Shown one piece after another: positions 24,866-28,356 of a stretch of 28,356 bases of DNA. A program made the position numbers and the translations under genes. The notes under the pieces were generated by a model, which saw only the letters and a program-made list of their open reading frames with translations, searched no databases and was not told the DNA's origin. Source of the stretch: Methylopumilus sp036567085 (lineage in GTDB: Bacteria; Pseudomonadota; Gammaproteobacteria; Burkholderiales; Methylophilaceae); NCBI GenBank assembly GCA_036567085.1, contig DATCVG010000051.1:1-28356 (forward strand), written 5' to 3'. Positions within the stretch are counted from its first letter, which is position 1. The number at the start of each line of letters is the position of its first letter.

Positions 24866-25960
24866 ATGTCTATTCAATCTCTCATTCCGAAGTATATTTG
24901 TGATATTGCCCCTTATCAAGGTGGCAAACCTATCTCTGAACTTGCTCGGGAATACAACTTAGAAGAATCATTCATTGTGAAGTTAGCTTCCAATGAAAAT
25001 CCTTTGGGTATGAGCCCAAAAGCGCGTGAAGTGATTTTAAAATCTATTGATGAGATTTATCGCTATCCTGATGGTAATGCATTTAAATTAAAAGACGCTG
25101 TTAGTCATAAATTTAATTTAAATCCTGATGGTTTAATTTTTGGAAATGGATCAAACGATATTTTAGAGTTAACTGCACGTACATTTTTAAAAGTGGGTGA
25201 TGAAGTTATTTTTTCACAACATGCTTTTGCTGTTTATAGTCTTGTAACTCAGGCTATGGGGGCTATAGGTATTAAGGTCCCGGCTTATAATTTCTCGCAC
25301 GATCTTTCAAAAATGTTCGATGCGATCACTTCAAAAACGAAGATGATTTTCATTGCGAATCCTAATAATCCCACAGGAACACTTATCCTTAAAAATGAAC
25401 TTAAAGCGTTTTTAGGTAAAATTCCTCAACATATTATTGTGGTTTTAGACGAAGCTTACGATGAGTATCTAGACGGTGATGATAAATCCGTGAGCTTTAC
25501 ATGGCTTAATGAATTTCCAAATTTAATTATCTCAAGAACTTTTTCAAAAGCTTATGGTTTGGCAGGATTAAGAGTGGGTTTCGGGGCATCCAACCCTGAA
25601 ATTATTCAATTTATGAATCGAGTAAGACAGCCTTTTAATGTCAATAATTTGGCGCAGGACGCAGCAGTTGCAGCATTATTGGACGATGCATTTGTCACTG
25701 AGAGTAAAATACTGAATAATAATGGCAAAAAACAATTAGAATCAGCTTTTCAAAAACTGCATTTAAGCTTTATTCCTACTTTTGGAAACTTTATAAGTTT
25801 CAAGGTAGACAAAGCTTCTCAGGTTTACGAGGCTTTATTAAAAGCGGGTATCATTATCCGCCCAGTAGCTAATTATGAGATGCCTGATTATTTGCGTGTC
25901 AGCATTGGTCTTAAAGAAGAAAATGAAAGATTTATTCAGGCATTAGAAACGATTATTTAA
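24866..25960 (+). CDS. hisC: Histidinol-phosphate aminotransferase
   Basis: PLP class II aminotransferase of the HisC family, 364 aa. It shows KLASNENPLGMSPKA at about residues 39-53, the NGSNDILE phosphate-loop region at about 94-101, ANPNNPTGT at about 164-172, LDEAYDEY, and the Schiff-base Lys228 in ISRTFSKAYGLAGLRVGF. I took the ATG at 24866; a TTG two codons upstream (24860) is also in frame. The gene lies between pheA and a DAHP synthase gene, far from other his genes, so it may serve as an aromatic amino-acid aminotransferase as well as, or instead of, in histidine synthesis. That role is inferred from context; the family motifs fit both. Confidence 0.93.
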   Translation: MSIQSLIPKYICDIAPYQGGKPISELAREYNLEESFIVKLASNENPLGMSPKAREVILKSIDEIYRYPDGNAFKLKDAVSHKFNLNPDGLIFGNGSNDILELTARTFLKVGDEVIFSQHAFAVYSLVTQAMGAIGIKVPAYNFSHDLSKMFDAITSKTKMIFIANPNNPTGTLILKNELKAFLGKIPQHIIVVLDEAYDEYLDGDDKSVSFTWLNEFPNLIISRTFSKAYGLAGLRVGFGASNPEIIQFMNRVRQPFNVNNLAQDAAVAALLDDAFVTESKILNNNGKKQLESAFQKLHLSFIPTFGNFISFKVDKASQVYEALLKAGIIIRPVANYEMPDYLRVSIGLKEENERFIQALETII

Positions 25961-25972
25961 ATAGGATTTAGT

Positions 25973-26992
25973 ATGATTATTGTAATGAGCAACGCTGCCA
26001 CCGAAGAGCAAATTGAGTCGGTCATTAAGCGCATAGAAGAAAAAGGCCTAGAAGCCAATGTTTCTCGAGGCATTGAGAGAACAGTAATTGGTGCAATTGG
26101 AGATGAGCGTAGCCTAGATCCAGAACTTTTAGAGTCTCTTCCCGGCGTTGAGCAAGCACTTCATATTGTAAAGCCTTATAAAATTGTTGCACGTGAATGG
26201 CACAAAGAAGATACCGTCATTGATATAAAAGGTAATCTCATGGGCGGCAAACAAATCCAAATTATTTCAGGCCCGTGTTCAGTTGAGACGCCAGAGCAAA
26301 TGGAAAAATCTGCAAAGGCTGTAAAAGCCGCAGGTGTAAGGCTTATGCGCGGTGGTGCCTTCAAGCCTCGCACAAGTCCTTATACGTTCCAAGGTACAGG
26401 TGTTGAAGGACTAGAAATGTTTAGAAAAGCTGCAGACAAAGAAGGCTTGCCTATTGTTACTGAACTTATGGATGCAAGACAACTTGATACCTTTATGAAA
26501 TATAAAGTAGACGTGATTCAAATTGGTACTCGGAGTATGCAAAATTTTGAGCTTCTAAAAGAAGTAGGTAAAGTCAATGTACCAGTGATTTTAAAACGTG
26601 GAATGTCAGCAACGATTTCAGAGTGGCTAATGGCTGCAGAATATATTGCAGCAGGCGGCAATCATAATATTATTTTCTGCGAGCGTGGAATTCGAACTTT
26701 TGAGACTTATTATAGAAATGTATTAGATGTCACTGCGATTCCAGTATTAAAAAAAGAAACACATCTTCCTGTAATCGTAGATCCGTCTCATGCCGGTGGT
26801 AAAGCATGGATGGTGGCAGCTTTATCCAGAGCAGCTATTGCCGCAGGAGCTGATGGTCTTTTAGTTGAGATGCATCCTAATCCATGCGAAGCATGGTGCG
26901 ATGCAGATCAAGCAATCAATCCTCAAGAACTTATTACGCTTATGGGAGAGCTTAGAGGTATTGCAAGAGTGATTGGCCGCGAAATTCTCTAA
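25973..26992 (+). CDS. aroF: 3-deoxy-7-phosphoheptulonate (DAHP) synthase, type I-beta
   Basis: Condenses phosphoenolpyruvate and erythrose-4-phosphate, the entry to the shikimate pathway. At 339 aa it has the AroF (Thermotoga/Bacillus-like) type I-beta layout. An N-terminal ferredoxin-like regulatory domain spans about 1-70 (MIIVMSNAATEEQIESVIKRIEEKG) ahead of the TIM barrel. Barrel motifs are ISGPCSVE at about 94-101, LMRGGAFKPRTSPYTFQG, TELMDARQ, VIQIGTRSMQNFELL, VILKRGMSATISEWL and IVDPSHAGGKAWMV. The N-terminal domain in this class is a site of tyrosine or phenylalanine feedback. It belongs with pheA and hisC upstream. An AGGA ribosome binding site precedes the ATG, and a hairpin follows immediately after the stop. 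Confidence 0.95.
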   Translation: MIIVMSNAATEEQIESVIKRIEEKGLEANVSRGIERTVIGAIGDERSLDPELLESLPGVEQALHIVKPYKIVAREWHKEDTVIDIKGNLMGGKQIQIISGPCSVETPEQMEKSAKAVKAAGVRLMRGGAFKPRTSPYTFQGTGVEGLEMFRKAADKEGLPIVTELMDARQLDTFMKYKVDVIQIGTRSMQNFELLKEVGKVNVPVILKRGMSATISEWLMAAEYIAAGGNHNIIFCERGIRTFETYYRNVLDVTAIPVLKKETHLPVIVDPSHAGGKAWMVAALSRAAIAAGADGLLVEMHPNPCEAWCDADQAINPQELITLMGELRGIARVIGREIL

Positions 26993-27021
26993 AGAACTCA
27001 TGGATTTCATGAGTTCTCTTT
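26993..27021 (+). terminator. Terminator after the DAHP synthase gene
   Basis: A perfect 10-bp stem, AGAACTCATG (26993-27002) with CATGAGTTCT (27008-27017), encloses a 5-base loop and starts right after the stop codon. The tail is only CTTT, so termination may be incomplete or bidirectional. It marks the likely end of the gyrA-serC-pheA-hisC-aroF run. Confidence 0.65.
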
Positions 27022-27035
27022 AGCAAATTTCCACT

Positions 27036-27087
27036 ATGAGAATAGGTGTTTTTACCTCAGTATCGTCCTATTAAACATTAGTCTCAT
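27036..27087 (+). repeat. Nested inverted repeats in the pqqB leader
   Basis: ATGAG (27036-27040) pairs with CTCAT (27083-27087), and AATAGG (27041-27046) pairs with CCTATT (27067-27072). A smaller stem, AGGT/ACCT (27044-27047 with 27054-27057), competes with the second. I found no clear -35/-10 pair in the 107-base gap, and no open frame resembling PqqA. The element could be a leader structure or an operator; it could also be chance in AT-rich sequence. Confidence 0.3.
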
Positions 27088-27099
27088 CAACAGGATTTT

Positions 27100-28017
27100 A
27101 TGCGTATACATGTATTAGGTGCAGGTGCGGGTGGCGGATTCCCCCAGTGGAATTGTAATTGCCAAAATTGTGATGGCCTCAGAAAGGGAACTATCAAAGC
27201 TACAAAACGCACACAATCATCCATATGTGTAAGTTCTGATGGTATCCATTGGGTGCTTTTTAATACATCACCTGATGTGTTGCAACAAATTCAAGATTTT
27301 CCTCCTCTGCAACCGGGTAGAACTATTCGTGATACTGGAATTTCAGCCATTGTGCTTATTGATGCTCAAATCGATCACACCACAGGTTTATTGATGCTTC
27401 GTGAAGGCACACAAAAACGTGAGCTGTATTGTACGGATATGGTGTATCAAGACCTCACTACGGGTAATCCGCTTTTAAAAATTTTGGATCATTACTGTGG
27501 TATCAATCATCATGAAATTCCAACCGATGGAAAAACTTCGTTTGAAATACCTCAGATAGAAAATCTTACATTTACTGCAGTTGCATTAAAAAGTGCTGCA
27601 CCACCTTATTCTCCGCATCGAAATAATCCGCATCCAGGTGACACGATTGGCATGCTGATAGAAGATAAAAAAACTCAAAAGCGATTATTTTACGCACCAG
27701 GCTTGGGAGAAATTGAACCACATTTACCACCTTTATTTGAAAAAGCAGATTGCATTATGGTGGATGGTACTTTTTGGACAAATACAGAAATGATCGATAT
27801 GGGTTTAATGACTAAGAAGGCCCGGGATATTGGCCACAATCCTCAGTCAGGTGAAGGTGGAATGATTGAAGTATTAGATCGTTATCCTCGCGCTAAGAAA
27901 GTACTTATACATATTAATAATACAAACCCAATTTTGCGAGAAGACTCAAAAGAACGTGCCATCCTAACGCAACATGGTATTGAAGTTGCTTACGATGGTA
28001 TGGATATTGTTTTATAA
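27100..28017 (+). CDS. pqqB: Coenzyme PQQ synthesis protein B
   Basis: Metallo-beta-lactamase-fold protein of PQQ synthesis, proposed to hydroxylate or carry the PqqA-derived tyrosine. At 305 aa it is typical. It begins RIHVLGAGAGGGFPQWNCNCQNC, the characteristic PqqB opening with a cysteine-rich zinc segment. Further blocks are TQSSICVSSDG, the DAQIDHTTGLLMLREG metal-site region, YSPHRNNPHPGDTIG, FYAPGLGE and MVDGTFWT. Its presence, with pqqC after 15 bases, points to a quinoprotein dehydrogenase such as methanol dehydrogenase in this organism. An AGGA ribosome binding site lies at about 27091-27094. Confidence 0.96.
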   Translation: MRIHVLGAGAGGGFPQWNCNCQNCDGLRKGTIKATKRTQSSICVSSDGIHWVLFNTSPDVLQQIQDFPPLQPGRTIRDTGISAIVLIDAQIDHTTGLLMLREGTQKRELYCTDMVYQDLTTGNPLLKILDHYCGINHHEIPTDGKTSFEIPQIENLTFTAVALKSAAPPYSPHRNNPHPGDTIGMLIEDKKTQKRLFYAPGLGEIEPHLPPLFEKADCIMVDGTFWTNTEMIDMGLMTKKARDIGHNPQSGEGGMIEVLDRYPRAKKVLIHINNTNPILREDSKERAILTQHGIEVAYDGMDIVL

Positions 28018-28032
28018 AAGGAATCATTAGTT

Positions 28033-28356
28033 ATGGATAAAATTTGGACAAGGTCAGAATTTGAAGAAAAGCTTCGTGAAAAGGGGCGGGGTTATCATAT
28101 CTATCATCCTTTTCATGTAATGATGTATGAAGGAAAATTAACTAAAGAACAGTTGCAATGTTGGGTATTAAATCGTTTTTATTATCAAATTGGTATTCCA
28201 CAAAAAGACGCAGCGATTCTGTCTAACTGCCCTGATAAAGAAGTAAGAAAGCAATGGATTGTAAGAATTACAGATCATGATGGTGTTGATGGTGCCGAAG
28301 GTGGTATTGAGGCTTGGGTGAAGTTAGGTGAAGCGGTTGGCTTAACTCGAGAAGAT
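28033..28356 (+). CDS. pqqC: Pyrroloquinoline-quinone synthase, 3' end missing
   Basis: Last step of PQQ synthesis: ring closure and eight-electron oxidation, done without a metal or cofactor. The ATG at 28033 is preceded by AAGGA (28018-28022). The 108 residues visible run off the window in frame. They match the PqqC N-terminus: EFEEKLREKGRGYHIYHPFHVMM, then QCWVLNRFYYQIGIPQKDAAILSNCPD, then RQW-like KQWIVRITDHDG and GGIEAWVKLGEAVGL. Active-site His and Tyr residues of this all-helical fold are in these segments. About 250 residues are expected in full. Confidence 0.96.
   Translation, partial: MDKIWTRSEFEEKLREKGRGYHIYHPFHVMMYEGKLTKEQLQCWVLNRFYYQIGIPQKDAAILSNCPDKEVRKQWIVRITDHDGVDGAEGGIEAWVKLGEAVGLTRED

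Noticed and set aside
1..28356. Genome-wide reassignment of TAA to an amino acid, suggested by leuC
   Set aside because: Nearly all other genes here end with TAA at their expected C-terminus; only leuC is interrupted.

Overview
The window looks like a piece of a streamlined, AT-rich betaproteobacterial chromosome. The best guess is a freshwater or marine methylotroph of the Methylophilaceae (OM43 / 'Ca. Methylopumilus' type). Four things point there: low-GC codon use, gaps of only a few bases between genes, the betaproteobacterial order leuCDB-asd-fimV-truA-trpFBA-accD-folC-dedD-cvpA-purF-metZ followed by gyrA-serC-pheA-hisC, and the start of a PQQ operon (pqqB-pqqC), the cofactor of methanol dehydrogenases. 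The placement is inferred from gene content and order; no search was run. All 27 genes lie on the + strand. No tRNA, rRNA, mobile element or CRISPR array was seen.

Layout. 1-3071: arginine genes argD (5' end missing), argF, argG. 3082-3916: ppnP and yajQ. 3925-7049: leucine genes leuC, leuD, leuB; leuC carries an in-frame TAA at 5179-5181 with an intact, conserved C-terminal region after it. 7069-11251: asd, a short fimV-like gene, an EcfT/CbiQ-like membrane protein gene, and truA. 11292-13906: trpF, trpB, trpA. 13923-18665: accD, folC, a SPOR-domain gene, cvpA, purF. 18666-18841: the longest gap, holding a sigma70-type promoter, a SAM-II-type riboswitch, a mutually exclusive antiterminator and an intrinsic terminator ahead of metZ (18842-20014). 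20101-26992: gyrA, serC, pheA, hisC and a type I-beta DAHP synthase gene. 27100-28356: pqqB and the 5' part of pqqC, with no pqqA between the preceding gene and pqqB.

How the genes work together. The stretch is dominated by amino-acid synthesis: arginine, leucine, the aspartate branch, tryptophan, methionine, serine and phenylalanine, with DAHP synthase feeding the aromatic branch. Fatty-acid (accD), folate (folC) and purine (purF) genes and cell-envelope genes are interspersed. The two strongest observations are the metZ leader, which reads as a complete SAM-responsive transcription-termination switch, and the single-codon interruption of leuC, which would remove the last 49 residues of an otherwise intact enzyme.
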